Notes: generated by a model from the letters alone, not told the origin. 64,000 nucleotides of DNA from [Phialemoniopsis] sp. UDSM-2020 (GCA_018873225.1 JAEILZ010000008.1:2542001-2606000); one strand, 5' to 3'; positions 22,847 through 34,939 are shown, counted from the stretch's first letter. Translations and numbers: made by a program.

Positions 22847-23558
22847 GATGAAGGTCTGATCATAAGCCTTTCGAACCGTGCAAATTCGATAAAGCGCGCA
22901 GGAAGGCGTAGCAGACGCAGCTCTGGCTCCGGAAAGGTGCCTGAGAAATCATTCTATGTCGATCGTACTCCGTGAAATATGAATGGCCCGGCCCTCCACA
23001 ACCCGCATGCTGCTCCACTTCCTTCAATCGCGGAACCCCAGCGGAGCCCCGAAGCCCCGAACCGAGATGAGACAGGGGACCCCTTCCTTTGCGGGGACGA
23101 GGAAGACCGGGGTGAGATCGTTCGGGTCTGGGCATGGGAATAGCGCCTTGTCGAGCGGGATGCCTCGGCCGAGGTATGGGAGAGTATTCCGCTGACTCTG
23201 GACACTGTGGTGGTTAGTTGATATCGGAACGTTGATGTTCTGTACGCAACGAAGTCTGTGAAGCCATGTCGGTATTCACGGACTGCTGTCAATGGCTTTG
23301 ACTGTTTTTGGGTCTTGGAACAATCTGCTCGTTGTAAAAGTTGAAATTGCGAACTCTCATCTCAACAGACTGAATCACGCCAAAATCCTCGTGCAACTAA
23401 CGAGGTGAATGGCCAAGACCGTAAGATGGCTTCGATGAAAGAAGCAAACTCAATTCAAGGCTGTGCTGCTCTAGGTGCTTATCACATGCATGCCACCTGT
23501 CTCGCTTTTCTTGAGCACGTTATCTAAACTTTGTTATGTTTTGTTGCTGACAGTGTAC
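22847..23558. other. intergenic region upstream of amidohydrolase gene
   Basis: A 712-base stretch between the amidohydrolase start and the 3' end of the NmrA-like gene. Small frames on both strands look random; nothing else was seen. Confidence 0.45.
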
Positions 23559-24479
23559 CTAGATTCTGTCTTCATGCTTCAAGAACTCTACAAGACTAGT
23601 TGTCGCTACCCCGAGCTTGTCGTTGTCCAGCTTCTTCGGGGTCCATGTGCCGTCAGCGATGTACAGATGATAGAACCAGCCAATGTAATCCCAGTAGCTG
23701 CTCAGAGAACCCTCCTTCCGTTCTTTCATTGCCTTGGCACGCAGATCCTCAACAGTGCCACGCTTCCTGAGCTGCACTTGAGTCCCCTTCGCTTCTTCGA
23801 GCATACCAGCAATCTGCCTGATGTTGCCTGATCCCGAACGAACATCCCAATATCCACCCCCGACAGCATCGTCTCGAAGAGCGATCTCCGCAGTGAACTC
23901 GGCGGCATCTTTCTCAGTCGTCCAGGACCAGACCTCCTCGCCGGTACCCCAGACGTCCAGGGTACGAGACTTGGGGTCCCAGAATCCTCCATTGTCAGGC
24001 CGAAAGTCTCCATGCCCGGGGATGGAGAACAGGACCTCAGCGAATGCCCCTGAGAAGATGTAAATGGGCTTGATGCTGGAGGTCTTGGCAGCTTGGCAGT
24101 GAAACATGATGTGTCCGTCGTAGGACTCGAGCATGCCCAATGGCATCCTCGTCCAGTCGCAGCTAAACGCCCCGGCAACGAACCGCTTCACGCCAGCCCG
24201 CTCGGCTGCCCGTAGCAAAAGAAGTTGACCGTCCAGCTGCAGCTCTGGGATACCCTGGTAGGCACAAATTACACAGTCGACGCCTACGCAGGCACGATCG
24301 AGGGCCTCGATGTCGTAGTAGTTGCGCGACTCGACAAAACTTTCTAGACGTGCGAGTTTCGAGGAACCCATCTTGTTTGGATTGCGGCCGAGACCGCGGA
24401 CTTGTTGGCCGCGGGCTAGCAAGCTGTTGACCAAATGCTGGCCCAAGTTCCCGGTGGCCCCTGCGATGAGGAATAGCAT
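23559..24479 (-). CDS. NmrA-like NAD(P)-binding oxidoreductase
   Basis: One exon of 306 residues begins MLFLIAGATGNLGQHLVNSLLARG. The GATGNLG loop is the NmrA/isoflavone-reductase form of the NAD(P)-binding Rossmann motif and lies at the extreme N-terminus, so the ATG at 24479 is preferred to an in-frame ATG 57 bases upstream. The middle reads CVICAYQGIPELQLDGQ and GVKRFVAGAFSCDW, as in atypical short-chain reductases of this group. The canonical Tyr-X3-Lys pair is not evident. Members act either as reductases of phenolic compounds or as redox sensors. The O-methyltransferase gene is 418 bases upstream on the same strand; the two could serve one aromatic pathway, which is an inference from adjacency. 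Confidence 0.88.
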   Translation of the reverse strand: MLFLIAGATGNLGQHLVNSLLARGQQVRGLGRNPNKMGSSKLARLESFVESRNYYDIEALDRACVGVDCVICAYQGIPELQLDGQLLLLRAAERAGVKRFVAGAFSCDWTRMPLGMLESYDGHIMFHCQAAKTSSIKPIYIFSGAFAEVLFSIPGHGDFRPDNGGFWDPKSRTLDVWGTGEEVWSWTTEKDAAEFTAEIALRDDAVGGGYWDVRSGSGNIRQIAGMLEEAKGTQVQLRKRGTVEDLRAKAMKERKEGSLSSYWDYIGWFYHLYIADGTWTPKKLDNDKLGVATTSLVEFLKHEDRI

Positions 24480-24897
24480 GTTGCTCAACAAGGGTCTTCG
24501 GATCCTAGAATGGAGTGAGTATTCGAGAGGATCCACGAAAGACCGTATAAGAGGATTTAAGGTTATTTCAAAGTCTGATGATTGAGAAAATGTTCAATCA
24601 TCTTATCTTATATTGACTTATATATGTGTCTTCGTCAACATCGGTGTTCGGTGGAGATGATTTGTCCGATTCGATTGTTAAGCAAGCTGCATTTGGTCCA
24701 TTCGAAATACAGTCGATCCCCCAGCTTTTCTGTCTCGATTTCGAGCCCACTTTCTCCGCAACTGATACCGGAACTCACAGCGCGAGTAACTGGGACATCA
24801 TTTTCAGTTCATCTATTCCAATTCGCTATCTATCATCCGGAAAGCTAACCAATTTTGATGCGACAACAGTAAGCTAATCATTCAGCCATTCATTTCA
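24480..24897. other. intergenic region between O-methyltransferase and NmrA-like genes
   Basis: A 418-base stretch that must carry the NmrA-like promoter and the O-methyltransferase 3' UTR. No other feature was recognised. Confidence 0.45.
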
Positions 24898-26205
24898 TCA
24901 GGCAATCTCGGCCTCGATGAGCATCTCGTACTCCTGCGGGTCAGGCCAGTAGTTCACAATCTTGAACCCGGCGCCCGTAAGCAGGTTCTCCCACTGCTCC
25001 TTGGTGCGCTCCGACGCCGACAGCAGCGACATCATGTTGACGTCCATGGTCGTCTGGCTGATACTCGCCCCCGTCGGCGGCAGCACGATATCATACACAA
25101 ACAGCTTGGAGTAGCCCTTGGTCATGGCGTCCCTCGTGTTCTTCAACAGCTCCGTCGCCTTGGCATCGGGCCAGTCGTGCAGGACCGCGTGCATAAAGTA
25201 CGCCCGGCTGCCCTTCACAGGCTGCGGTAGGAAGAAGTCGTGCGCCATGGCCTTGATGACCTTGGTGTCGACGTTGGCGCGCGCGATGATCTCGGGCAGG
25301 TCCTGCAGGACGAGCGAGCCGGCCGGCAGGTCGGGCTGGGCCTTGAGCACGTGCGAGATGTCGATGCCCGTGTTGCCGCCGAGGTCGACGACGAGCGGGG
25401 CGCCGCCGTCGAGCTTGGCGCCGTCGAGCAGCTTGCTCGGGTCGTAGAGCTTGGTCCAGGGGGTCTTCCACGCGGTCCAGGCCTCCATGTGGCCTGTGAA
25501 GGCCTCGTAGTAGTCTGGGCTCTTTTGCAGGCGGCCGAAGAAATTGAGACCGTCTGGGTCGGCGCCGGAGTGGTTGTTGTTCTCTGGCGCCGTGGGCTCC
25601 TTGTACCCGGTCTGGGCCAGGTACTTGGGCAAGTTGAGGCCGCAGAGGATGTACTGGTTCTTACTGCGAGGGATGTCAGATCAAAGCACACTCGTGGATG
25701 TTGGGTAGAGAAACATACGCGGCTTCAAGCGAGGCCCGGACTTTAGTGCTCTCGTCGCCAATGGCTAGCGAGAACGGCGTGGGCTTGAACTTGTCCACCT
25801 CGGTCTCCTCGACAACGTTGAATGCCGCCATTAGGCGGAACAGTCGACCTATATGGGCAATATGAGCATTGGCCATAGATAAGAACGTCTCGGGTACTAC
25901 TCACGCAGTAGGTTTGGCTCGACCTCTGTCTTGCAGAGCTTCACCAGTTCATCGAGGGACTTCTCAGAGCCTCCATCGCCAGTCCAGGCCTTCCAGAGGC
26001 CGAGATCAATGCACGTCTGGAGAGCAGCAAAGATCACAGGGTGCTCAAAGCAGAATCCCCAGGCCCGCTCGTACGGGGACTCCACGCGGGCAAGGAGTCT
26101 GCGAGCTGCCGCACGAACACGCAAGCGTTCCACCTCGCTGCTGAAGGAGGCTTGGCTTACGCCATCCAGCACCGAGATGATGTCCTTTGACTCCAGGGAG
26201 GCCAT
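24898..26205 (-). CDS. O-methyltransferase, COMT-type (methyltransf_2)
   Basis: Three exons (26205-25905, 25848-25719, 25663-24898; 1,197 bases) give 398 residues. The N-terminal winged-helix/dimerisation part includes AALQTCIDLGLWKAW and LFRLMAAFNVV. The SAM-binding motif is VVDLGGNTGID, followed by LVLQDLPEIIARA. The catalytic-His region reads AYFMHAVLHDWPD, with the His of HDWPD as likely general base, and LSASERTKEQW follows. Such enzymes methylate phenolic hydroxyls of secondary metabolites. It lies between the NmrA-like gene and a long gene-poor stretch. All splice sites are canonical and phases agree. The substrate is unknown. Confidence 0.93.
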
Positions 26206-28711
26206 GTTGCGCCAAGGAATGAGAGCTATTAGGGTTCTGACGTTGGCAAAATGAACATATAGTGGGCGGACGCAGGTGAGACAAGCTCGGAATATGGATT
26301 ACATCCTCATCTCAGTCGTTCATGACCTCTCTGAACCTGAATTTATACATTTCGACCCGGACCACACCGCTCGGATCCGACCAACGTCGATGTGGAGCAT
26401 CTCTGTGGGAGAAAACGTGCGGAGCGCGTGGCTGCCACGCTGGAGGACCCTTGACCATGCATAACGACAGATCAGGAGAAAGGAGAAGAAGTATCCTGGT
26501 GCGGCCTTCAAGTTACCCCATCCCCGCTGGAGAGTCCATGTTGCGCATGCCAGGTATGTTGATAAGGAGGGGAGGCTGGGATGTTACGATAGTTCTACAT
26601 ATGTCGCATCACTAATGTGTCGAGGCGAGCAGCTATCGCCAAGGAGAGGCGTGATATGCACGTATGAGGTATTTCCGAGTGCCAGGCGGAGATGATTCGA
26701 TGTTGAAATACTGATTCCGGCAGGTGTAGGGATGCATCGGGCTTGTTCCGCGAAAGACAGTCGTAGCAACTAACGAATGCCCACAGATTTTGGGGGTTCT
26801 GGTGGGAGCTCTGCAACGTCGATCCCTACTCCAAATTCTATATTTGCACCTTGATGCAGAGAACGCACATAATGATGCAGACTCTGGTCCCAATACCCTG
26901 GTCTGCCCCTGAGTCTGGCTCTGCAGGCAGTTAGACACATTTACCTCATAATTTCGACTCGAAGAAGGACAGTAAAGAGCACTCCGTTGGATCTTGAACG
27001 GGATCACATCATCTATGATATGGAGTAAGTAATCATCTTGGGTAGACTTGTCTAGAGCAAGGAGCCAAATACGCGTATGCACAAAGCCATGGAAGGTTCG
27101 TCCAGTGATAGTCGACTGTGGAATGTCTTGGTACACGACTCGTCGATCTTCAATGAACCGCTTGCGCAACCGAACAGCAGATCATCGCCAAACATACCTT
27201 GTTGACCGCTGGCTGGATGCGGTACCCCCCTTGCTACTTAGCATGAAAAGAAGGTTAGTGTTTGCGCTTGGCAACGCTGGATCCGGGTTGCAGCGATGCT
27301 ACATCATATTGCATGCGAGTGGTTTCAGCATATCCACCGCTCACCTGATTTGGTCTGGCTGCGGGACAAACAACGTTTTGGTGTAAGATTTGCTCGCCTT
27401 ATTATCCTGACCTGTGCAAAACATCTGGGGGAACCAATCCGTCGCCGTTGGGAGTCAATATGACGAATATGTACTCGCTTGACATGCTGCTGAACAAAGG
27501 CCGTGCCGTGCAGAGCTGGAAGCCGAGTCTCCCGCAAGCCCCTTGTCCTTTATCGAGATCGACAGAACACTGGAGAGCTTGAATTCGCCAGGGGCTTCAG
27601 CATTGAGCACATTGTGGTGGAGCCGACAAGGGTTCGGAATGTTTACGCGAACAACGCAAAGTGATCCCCTGCAGCTCCGCCGAGCTGGCTGGAGAACCAT
27701 GCATGGGCGCCATGCTGATAGGTCAGGATCTTCTACAGCCCCTCAGTGTTGGTCGACTGCAAGGTACGGGCCGTTGAAACCGGTGCACTAGCAGTCACAA
27801 GTGCGAAAAAAAGCAATCATTCAAGAGACTGCTGATCTTTGTGATATGTTGGCTCATATTTCGCGGTCCAATGTTTTGGCTTATGTATGTGCGTCCTCGG
27901 ATAGCCCAACAGGCCTCCTTCTAATAGGCAACGCTGGGCACCTTAAGAGGTAACTAGCTGACCCCCAGTGAGCTCTAAGTCATGGATGAATAGTGATAGA
28001 CATGGTTATGGGTACAGTGACCCAATTGGAACAGATTGGCATCATGCATCTGTGCTGAAGCCAAGGCGAGCTCTCAGTGCCGAACCAGGTATTGTCTCGC
28101 TGTGCCTATGCTGGACACTTCGCCCTGTGGAGAAAGCTTCAGGGGCCAACATGCAAGTCGGTAGGTGTCTTGCCATCGTTTGCTTGCCGATGTGACGTCC
28201 CTAGAGCACGGCGAGTTTCACGACACTGGGTCTCGAAAATCTTTGCTGCGTCTGCGCTGGTATCGCCGTTTAAGTTCCGTACCCGGTCATACGGCACTCC
28301 CTTGAACAATCCCCCATTAGGCCGGTCGCCGAACTGAGAGAAGCGGAAGAGGTCAGGCAGCCAATGCTCTCACACGACTCGCCATGCATTGTCTCCGACT
28401 GAAATGGGTGGACTCGTACGAGTCGAGGGATCAGCAATGGGTCCAACAAGCCGAAAAAGTATTCTGACAGGTCGTCCACCTGCGGTAGTACGGAGAAGAC
28501 ATGGGCCCCGGCAGCTCATGGCCACTGTAGAGTTGATAACAGAGCGCCCCCAACTCTTCTCGACCTGCCAGGAGAGAAGGAGGTCTTGATAGTAGTGGTG
28601 GCAGTATTTTCATTCTTTTCCAATTCTTGCAGCCTCTCCTTTCAACACGCCAGCGAGACAACAACGCGCGTGCTCAACATCTCGAGAAACCCAACATAGT
28701 TCAGTTGCAGA
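26206..28711. other. long gene-poor region
   Basis: About 2.5 kb without a convincing gene. The minus-strand frame 27169-26633 (178 residues) begins with a protein-like stretch (RRVVYQDIPQSTITGR) but then degenerates in composition; it may be a decayed fragment. No inverted terminal repeats, long repeats or strongly AT-rich RIP-like block were seen. Confidence 0.5.
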
Positions 28712-30084
28712 ATGACGCAGTACTATGGAGGCCTCGGGCCCATGACCAACGCCGTTCTGTGGGTAGAAGCGGTCATCTTCTTCATCTTCGTTGCCCTGAG
28801 GATCTACACCCGCAAGGTCATTCTAAACTCCATCGGCGCGGATGACTATCTAGTTCTTGTTGCTTTGGTAAGGCTGCACTTGAAGTTGATCCGGGCTTCC
28901 TGTTGACTAACACCCCTGGGCGCACAGGTTCTTCAAATCGTGTACACGGCGCTCGTCCATGTGGCGTCCAATTATGGCCTTGGGCGACTGGCCTCTGAAG
29001 TGGGAGATATGGACGTCTACTTCACTGCTGTCAAGTGGGAGCTGTTCAGCCAGGTCGCCGGTATCTTGGTCATTGGGGTAGGAAAGTGCGCCGTGGGCAT
29101 CTTTCTTCTGCGCATCGTTCGGAACAAGATTCAGATCGGCTTCATCTGGGCTTTTATCGCGGGGACCATTTTCATCACGCTCTTTGCCGCCATCACCGTC
29201 GTCGCCCGGTGTACCCCAGTCGAGCTGTCCTGGAATCCTACTGTCCCTGGCCACTGCGCTTTTGATTTCTCCCCCATCGGTCTGACGGTTGGTTGTAAGT
29301 GTCTTCATGAAAGGAAATAGCCATTGGGCATGACTGACAAGAGTGCAGGTTGGTTTGTCATCGCCGACTTCGCCTTTGCCATCCTGCCTTGGTTCGTCGT
29401 GTGGGGTCTTAACATGAAGCGTAAGGAGAAGATCACTGTCGCCTGCGGTCTCAGTCTCGGTGTCTTGTTAGTGTTATTCACATCTCGAATCCTTCCACAT
29501 TGAAGCTGACTTACGCTTCAGCGCCGGAGTTTGCGGTATTGTCCGAACAGTCGCCCTCAACGGTTTGAACGCACAGGAGTACATCCGTACGTAATACACT
29601 CTCCCCTGATAAAGCACCACTAACTCTTGCCTCTTCCACAGTCGACACCGTCCCCATGCTCATCTGGTCCGCCACCGAGAGCACCGTGACCATCATGTGC
29701 TCGTCGATCCCCGTCCTGCGCCCGCTCTACGTGCGCTTCCGCTACGGCAGCAAGGGCGACAGCAGCTCCGGCGGCGGCACCGGCGGCAACAGCTCCTACA
29801 AGCTGCCCATGTACGGCAACCACAGCGGCGCCGGGCGCAACAAGTACGGGCTCGGCTCGACGGCGGGCGTCGAGTCCCACGGCAGCAAGCACGACCATTA
29901 CAAGGCTGCCGGGCCCGCGCACCAGGCCGTCATCACGACGTACAGCGGGGACAACGCCAGCGACGAGAGCATCCTGCGCGACGCCAAGGCCCAGGAGGCC
30001 AATGGTGGTGGGATGCGCGGTGGGATCACGCGGACGGACGAGGTTTCGGTCAGCTATGGGTCGTATGCGAAGCAGACTCGGTAG
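28712..30084 (+). CDS. Rhodopsin-like fungal integral membrane protein (PTH11-related)
   Basis: Five exons (28712-28867, 28928-29294, 29349-29466, 29522-29586, 29642-30084) total 1,149 bases, 382 residues. Seven hydrophobic segments are visible, starting with AVLWVEAVIFFIFVALRIY and the loop GADDYLVLVAL, which with DVYFTAVKWEL is the signature of the fungal rhodopsin domain group that includes PTH11-type receptors. The C-terminal ~120 residues form a hydrophilic tail rich in Gly, Ser and His (SGGGTGGNSS). No CFEM domain precedes the membrane part. Relatives sit in the plasma membrane and are thought to sense host or environmental cues; the ligand is unknown. All introns are canonical. Confidence 0.9.
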
Positions 30085-30461
30085 AGAGGTTTGGATCCAA
30101 AAAATTACTCCTTTTTGTAATAAAAAAGGGGTCGTGGACATAGCGACGATGTAATTTTTTTAATTTCTTTTTTGGGGTTGGTGTTTTGGTCGACGGACGC
30201 GACTTCTTCAACAATGGCTGGCTGGCTGCCTTCGCACAATAGTATTCACCAACCACTCAATTGACCTAGAAGCCTATTCAAATTTTGAGCTTAACGGTGA
30301 AAATATCGTGAAGGCGAATGCCTATTTATTGCTAACGAAGCATCTCATCTTTCATCATCCTAGAATCAACCTTCACCTTTCGCTTGAAACTTGCAGAACG
30401 GTCCGGCTACCTTCACACAGCATCTCGATCGATCATCATTCGTCATCATCGCAACGCAATC
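30085..30461. other. intergenic region before orphan protein gene
   Basis: A 377-base AT-rich stretch holding the receptor 3' UTR and the promoter of the next gene; an oligo-T/A run lies near 30108-30172. Nothing else was recognised. Confidence 0.45.
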
Positions 30462-31274
30462 ATGGAACCCGCCGGCTCGCGACAATTCGAGCGTTTCTTT
30501 GCGGAATGGGCTTCAATACAGCGAGACTACGTAACGAAAGAGACAGGACTCATCAACATGTTGGCCAAGGCCTCGAGACGCACCGCGATCCAGGGCAAGG
30601 GTCTCAACAAAGGCAAGCCTGGCCAGGAGAGACTGCAGCATTTCCTGTGGCGTCTGTGCCTACATCTTTTTCAGAATTTACGCGCTGAGACAGCCGCAGC
30701 GGGCGACCTAGCCTCCGCTTGCTTGGCTGCCACCTTTCTCGACGAGCTCAAAGATGTCGAGCCCAGAGGATGGAATCTCCCCGGCCTGAAGCCGCAGCCT
30801 ACCGTCTCGCGCAGCAAATTGCGTAAGATAAAGCAGGCTTTGACTCTTGAAGAAGCTCTGAAATGCACCTTTGGCGCGTTTAGGCTACCCAAGGAGAAGG
30901 CTGCAACACCTATCACCGCCCCACAATCGCAGACACACCAACCGTGCCATCAGAAGCCGAAGAGACAGCGAGGAACCACTATCTTCACATCGCAGGTCCT
31001 AGCGATTCGGACTAAAGCGCTCCTCAACCTCTCAGAAAATAAGCCGCCTCCGACAGCAGCTCCTCAGCTCACACCCGACGTATTCATGCAAAAGTCATTA
31101 GAGTCTGAAACCGATATGGGCATGCACGATCTGCCATTGCACCCGGAAATTATGAGCTGGATGTCAAACAACCACTTCGCCACCGATACGGTGCCAAAGA
31201 CATCGATTGAGAGTCGATTGTCTAGCACCAGAAGGAGGAGGAGGCAGCAAAAGGGCGGTAGCCGCAAGGAGTGA
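30462..31274 (+). CDS. Hypothetical protein, no recognised domain (270 aa)
   Basis: A single exon. The ATG at 30462 (MEPAGSRQFERFF) is chosen because the upstream in-frame ATG at 30384 adds residues that look like untranslated sequence. The N-terminal ~100 residues are predicted helical (FAEWASIQRDYVTKETGL, LQHFLWRLCLHLFQNLRAE). The rest is Pro-, Lys- and Gln-rich and ends in an Arg/Lys cluster (STRRRRRQQKGGSRKE), which could be a nuclear localisation signal. No signal peptide or membrane segment is visible. It may be a lineage-specific protein; function unknown. Confidence 0.6.
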   Translation: MEPAGSRQFERFFAEWASIQRDYVTKETGLINMLAKASRRTAIQGKGLNKGKPGQERLQHFLWRLCLHLFQNLRAETAAAGDLASACLAATFLDELKDVEPRGWNLPGLKPQPTVSRSKLRKIKQALTLEEALKCTFGAFRLPKEKAATPITAPQSQTHQPCHQKPKRQRGTTIFTSQVLAIRTKALLNLSENKPPPTAAPQLTPDVFMQKSLESETDMGMHDLPLHPEIMSWMSNNHFATDTVPKTSIESRLSSTRRRRRQQKGGSRKE

Positions 31275-31632
31275 AGCTTGTCCCGGGCTCGGGAAGGAAA
31301 GGTGCGGTGGGGGTTGGGCCCTACGACAGAGGAAGGTCCGTCACCAGGGCGTGCTTCGGATTCAAGGCTAGAAGAGGATCTTGGTTCATGATCGGAAAAA
31401 GAGGGGCGCTTTTCATTCATGAGTGGAACTGGAGTTCAGTTTGGGACGTACATATCACGGGGCTTGGCATGACACTCAACTTTTCAATCGATTAGGCACT
31501 ACGAGACTCGTTCTTCAGCGAAGGCACAGCAAGCCTTGAATAGAATCTTTACCAGGAATCATAACTGGGTCTGCCTTGATGAAATTACTACGCTGTAGTG
31601 GCGTCCTTTGACTACTCATCCTCTTTCAAGAT
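31275..31632. other. convergent 3' intergenic region
   Basis: A 358-base stretch between the hypothetical gene and the MFS gene, which converge. No feature was recognised. Confidence 0.45.
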
Positions 31633-33517
31633 TCACACAATCGAGCCACTTTGAGTTGCGTTTCCTGCTACTCCACCCTTGGACTGATCCTTCTCAAAGC
31701 CCTCCTTGTTCGTGCTGTATTTCCGTCAGTTTGATCCTCATTCTTTTCTCCGGCGCAGCAACTTACCCGTCTTCCGGAACGCTGACCGCATGTATCATTT
31801 GCAAGTGGTGCTGCCTTGCGGTCTTGTGCGCATTCCACCAGGGCCCCTTGAACACCTCGTCAAGATGCTCCATGGACAGGCCGGCGGTCTCGGGGACCGC
31901 GAAGTAGACGTAAACAAGCGAGATAAGACACCACCTTGCAAAGAAGATGAAGGCACCCCAGTCATTCATGCTGCTCAGGATTGAAGGAGTCGCCCGCAAA
32001 ATAGCGAAGAAGAAGAGCCAGTGAAACGCCTGTGACAGCGCGGATCCAAAGGATCGGATGTTGTTGGGCCACAGCTCGGCGCCGAAGACGTACGGGAGGA
32101 TGAGAAGCCCTATTAACTCAGCGATTAGCTCATACTGACATATGTAGATCTCTCAACTATTCTGGCTGTTTGTGATACTCACCGACAGCAGAGCCAAAGC
32201 CATGGAGAAAGATTGCGGCAATGGCAGCTTCCCCAGAGCCGGGCGCCACATCGCCCGCCTTGCGGTACTTGAGAAAGACACCGAGGTAGATATCCGAGAT
32301 CATCTGCACGGTGATGCCGACGAACAGCGACGCGCGGCGCCCGAGCGCGTCGACAAAGAAGAAGGAGGCGATGAGCGTGTAGAAGAACTTGGCCAGCGAG
32401 TACATGCTCGACAGGAAGAGCGAGTTGGCCCTGTCGGCGCCGTTGCCCACGCCGATCATGGAGAGGATGGGCACGAGGTAGCTCGTGACCGAGTTGGCGC
32501 CCGAGAGCTGCGCCAGGGCGTACGCCACGACGGACTGCTGCACGCGCCGCAGGTTGGCGGGCACGGTGAACGCCTCCCGCAGGACGACCTTGATGTTTGA
32601 GCCGCCACCCGCGGGGTTGTAGGCGGCGTGCTCGGCCTCGATCTGCGCGCGGATGTCGCGCAGCTCGGCCGCGACGCGCGGGTGGTCGGCGGGCAGGCCG
32701 CGCAGGGCGCACAGGGTCCGGACGCCCTCGTCCTCGCGGCCCACGAGCATCAGCCACCGGGGCGACTCGTAGGCGAAGAAGCTGGCCAGGACGACGAGGG
32801 CGGCGACGATGGTCGGCGTGAAGAAGACGACCTGGTACTGTATGTGCGTTGCGGGCAGGTGGAGGTACGACGCGTAGACGGTGAGGGTGCTGACGGTCAG
32901 GCTGAGCAGGAGGACGACGCCGAACCAGACGCTGAGCAGCCCGCGGGTCTCGGTCGGGGCGATCTCGACGATGGACATCGGGCCCGTCACCGTCAGGGGG
33001 CCGATCCCGAGGCCGGAGATGAAGCGGGCTGCTATCAGGACGCCCATGCGGCCGTTGGAAAAGGTGGCGACGAGCTGTCCAACGATCCATATCACAAAAT
33101 AGATGCGCATAGACCAGAGGCGACCGACTCTGTCATTGATGAGGAAGGAGAACAGAGAACCGGCGCCGGCAGAGAGGTATACGAAGGAGATGAAGTTTGT
33201 GACCTCGGCTGGATTGGCGGCCGAGGTGATTCCAAACGCCTTGGAGAAGCCGGGTAGCGACGGGATGACGGAGCTAGATCCCTGATCCCAAGCTGTATAT
33301 GTCAGCGAAATGTTTGAGATAGAGGAGTGTTGCCATGCTTATGCGACCTTCGCCGGAGGGAGTGGATTATTGACATACTGATGCTCATCGCCGTCATGGC
33401 ATACAGTGCCACGGAGAGCAGCATGGGCCGACTCAAGATCACCTCGCGAGGGGCTTGGCGGATGCTCTTGGCATACATCGCGATGGTAGAGTTGGCGAAG
33501 AACTTGGAGAGGGCCAT
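31633..33517 (-). CDS. MFS transporter, sugar-porter family
   Basis: Four exons (33517-33379, 33292-32183, 32109-31767, 31714-31633) total 1,674 bases and 557 residues. Twelve membrane segments are visible. Sugar-porter marks are NDRVGRLWSMR after helix 2, ESPRWLMLVGRE after helix 6, DALGRRASLF after helix 8 and VPETAGLSMEHLDEVF after helix 12. The final 52-base intron (GTAAGT/CAG) replaces a shorter in-frame end at PEDG with a 27-residue hydrophilic tail. These carriers move sugars, polyols or related acids such as quinate with protons; the substrate is not assignable. It opens the dense metabolic gene run that continues to the window end. Confidence 0.92.
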
Positions 33518-34114
33518 GTCGAGTGGTCACTGCGTTCGATCTGGGATGGTCTTCTTGATAGTAGTTGACCCTCCTGGGCTATCCGCTGTCCGGATGGGTT
33601 GGGTTCTTTGTATTTGTAGGATGACCCATGGCCATCGTAGCCTTGCTCATTGGTTTATCATGATCCTTGCCATGAATCTGGGGTATCTGCTTTCCCCGGG
33701 GTTGCATGTGTGTTATCGATGCACCCTGGTTACTCCGTGGGTCTTTGGATTGGTTGGAGGCAGTAACTAGCTGGATCCTGATAACGAGGGCCGTTAGCGT
33801 TGCCAAGCATCGGAAGAACACGACGACTTGGTGCAAGGACGGCCTCGGCGCTACCCCGTCTCCAGAGCGCGATACGTAACCTGCGTGTTCTTCCGTACTC
33901 AAAAATGGGCTAGCTGTCGGCAATGTGCCGGGTATCAATTCCGACCTGCAACTTTGAGCCAGGGGCAGCTAGCGGCTAGGTTGTCCATCATGCCAACGAG
34001 AGGTCTAGTGAAGTGATCACCTGGCAGGCAAGATATCCTGTTCATGGGTCATCGTCGTTGTTATTCACTACATCTTTAGCTATGAGTCCAGATGAGAAGT
34101 ACACTATCCCCCGC
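33518..34114. other. intergenic region upstream of sugar-porter gene
   Basis: A 597-base stretch holding the MFS promoter and the 3' end of the next minus-strand gene. No coding sequence was recognised. Confidence 0.45.
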
Positions 34115-34939
34115 CTATCGTTGCTCAATCTCAAACGTAATACCCGGGCACAGTTCGATAACGCGCGGACTAGACTGGGTGCCCAACAACTTGACCCTGA
34201 TGTGGCCGAGGGCTTGCCCAGGAGCGTCCGCTCTAAGCAGTACTGCTTGCCGACCCTCCTGCGACGCAGAATGAACTTCAAACTCCCATGCCTGCTGCTG
34301 CTCCTCCCCAGCATTTGCCCCATGAATCGCATTGTAGGTCTTCCTCAAAGGAGTGTAAAGAGAGGACGGGACTGTGACTGTCAGTCCTGCAACACCTCGA
34401 ATTCCGCTGGGATGTGACACGTTGTCCTTGTCGAGATAAGGCACCCGCCAAGCGCGAGGTGTCTTATCGAGGCACCAGAACGGAAGTGCACCAGTCAGAC
34501 GACCAGTCCCAGGAGGTGGTTTGACCAGTGCGACACTCCACTCGAGCTTCGTGCCGTCGGGCTTAATCCTTCCCCCAGGCGTCGGAGTGTTGTAGGCGAA
34601 GCCTGTGCTTGCAAGCTTGACTCTTTCATCAATGAGATCGAATGCTGCGGGTTCCTTCAGCGTGTAGGCCCAGTCGACGATGGTGCCCTCGGGCAAGTGA
34701 CCCCATCGATGAGCTCTTCGGGCTTCTTCAGTGGCAGCCGGGTTCCAGGCAACGATCTCCAGGTAGCACCCATCCGCAAATATGATGAGCTTGTTGACAG
34801 TGACGCCAGCTGTGCTACCTCCGCCGTCAGTGACGGTCAACAGGTGTTCAAGCTTTTTAAGCAATCCCTGGAGAGTTTCGTGAGAAACGAGAATGACAAT
34901 GTGGTCCAAGATGGGTCGGGCGACGTTGTTCTCAGCCAT
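34115..34939 (-). CDS. Glyoxalase-like domain protein
   Basis: A single exon of 274 residues. The start LDHIVILVSHETLQGLLKKLE, and GTIVDWAYTLK and KLEWSVALVKP in the middle, fit the Glyoxalase_3 group, vicinal-oxygen-chelate-fold proteins in which an N-terminal His and later Glu/His residues bind a metal. The C-terminal half ends with an edge strand (VIELCPGITFEIEQR). Similar fungal proteins are often annotated only as glyoxalase-like and have no established substrate. It is flanked by the sugar-porter gene and the FAD oxidase gene, all on the minus strand. Confidence 0.82.
   Translation of the reverse strand: MAENNVARPILDHIVILVSHETLQGLLKKLEHLLTVTDGGGSTAGVTVNKLIIFADGCYLEIVAWNPAATEEARRAHRWGHLPEGTIVDWAYTLKEPAAFDLIDERVKLASTGFAYNTPTPGGRIKPDGTKLEWSVALVKPPPGTGRLTGALPFWCLDKTPRAWRVPYLDKDNVSHPSGIRGVAGLTVTVPSSLYTPLRKTYNAIHGANAGEEQQQAWEFEVHSASQEGRQAVLLRADAPGQALGHIRVKLLGTQSSPRVIELCPGITFEIEQR

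Noticed and set aside
26633..27169. 178-residue minus-strand frame in the gene-poor region
   Set aside because: First third looks protein-like but no domain or exon partner was found; noted only as possible relic.
32179..33090. 303-residue minus-strand frame in the sugar-porter gene
   Set aside because: Out-of-frame reading of exon 2, Arg/Pro/His-rich.
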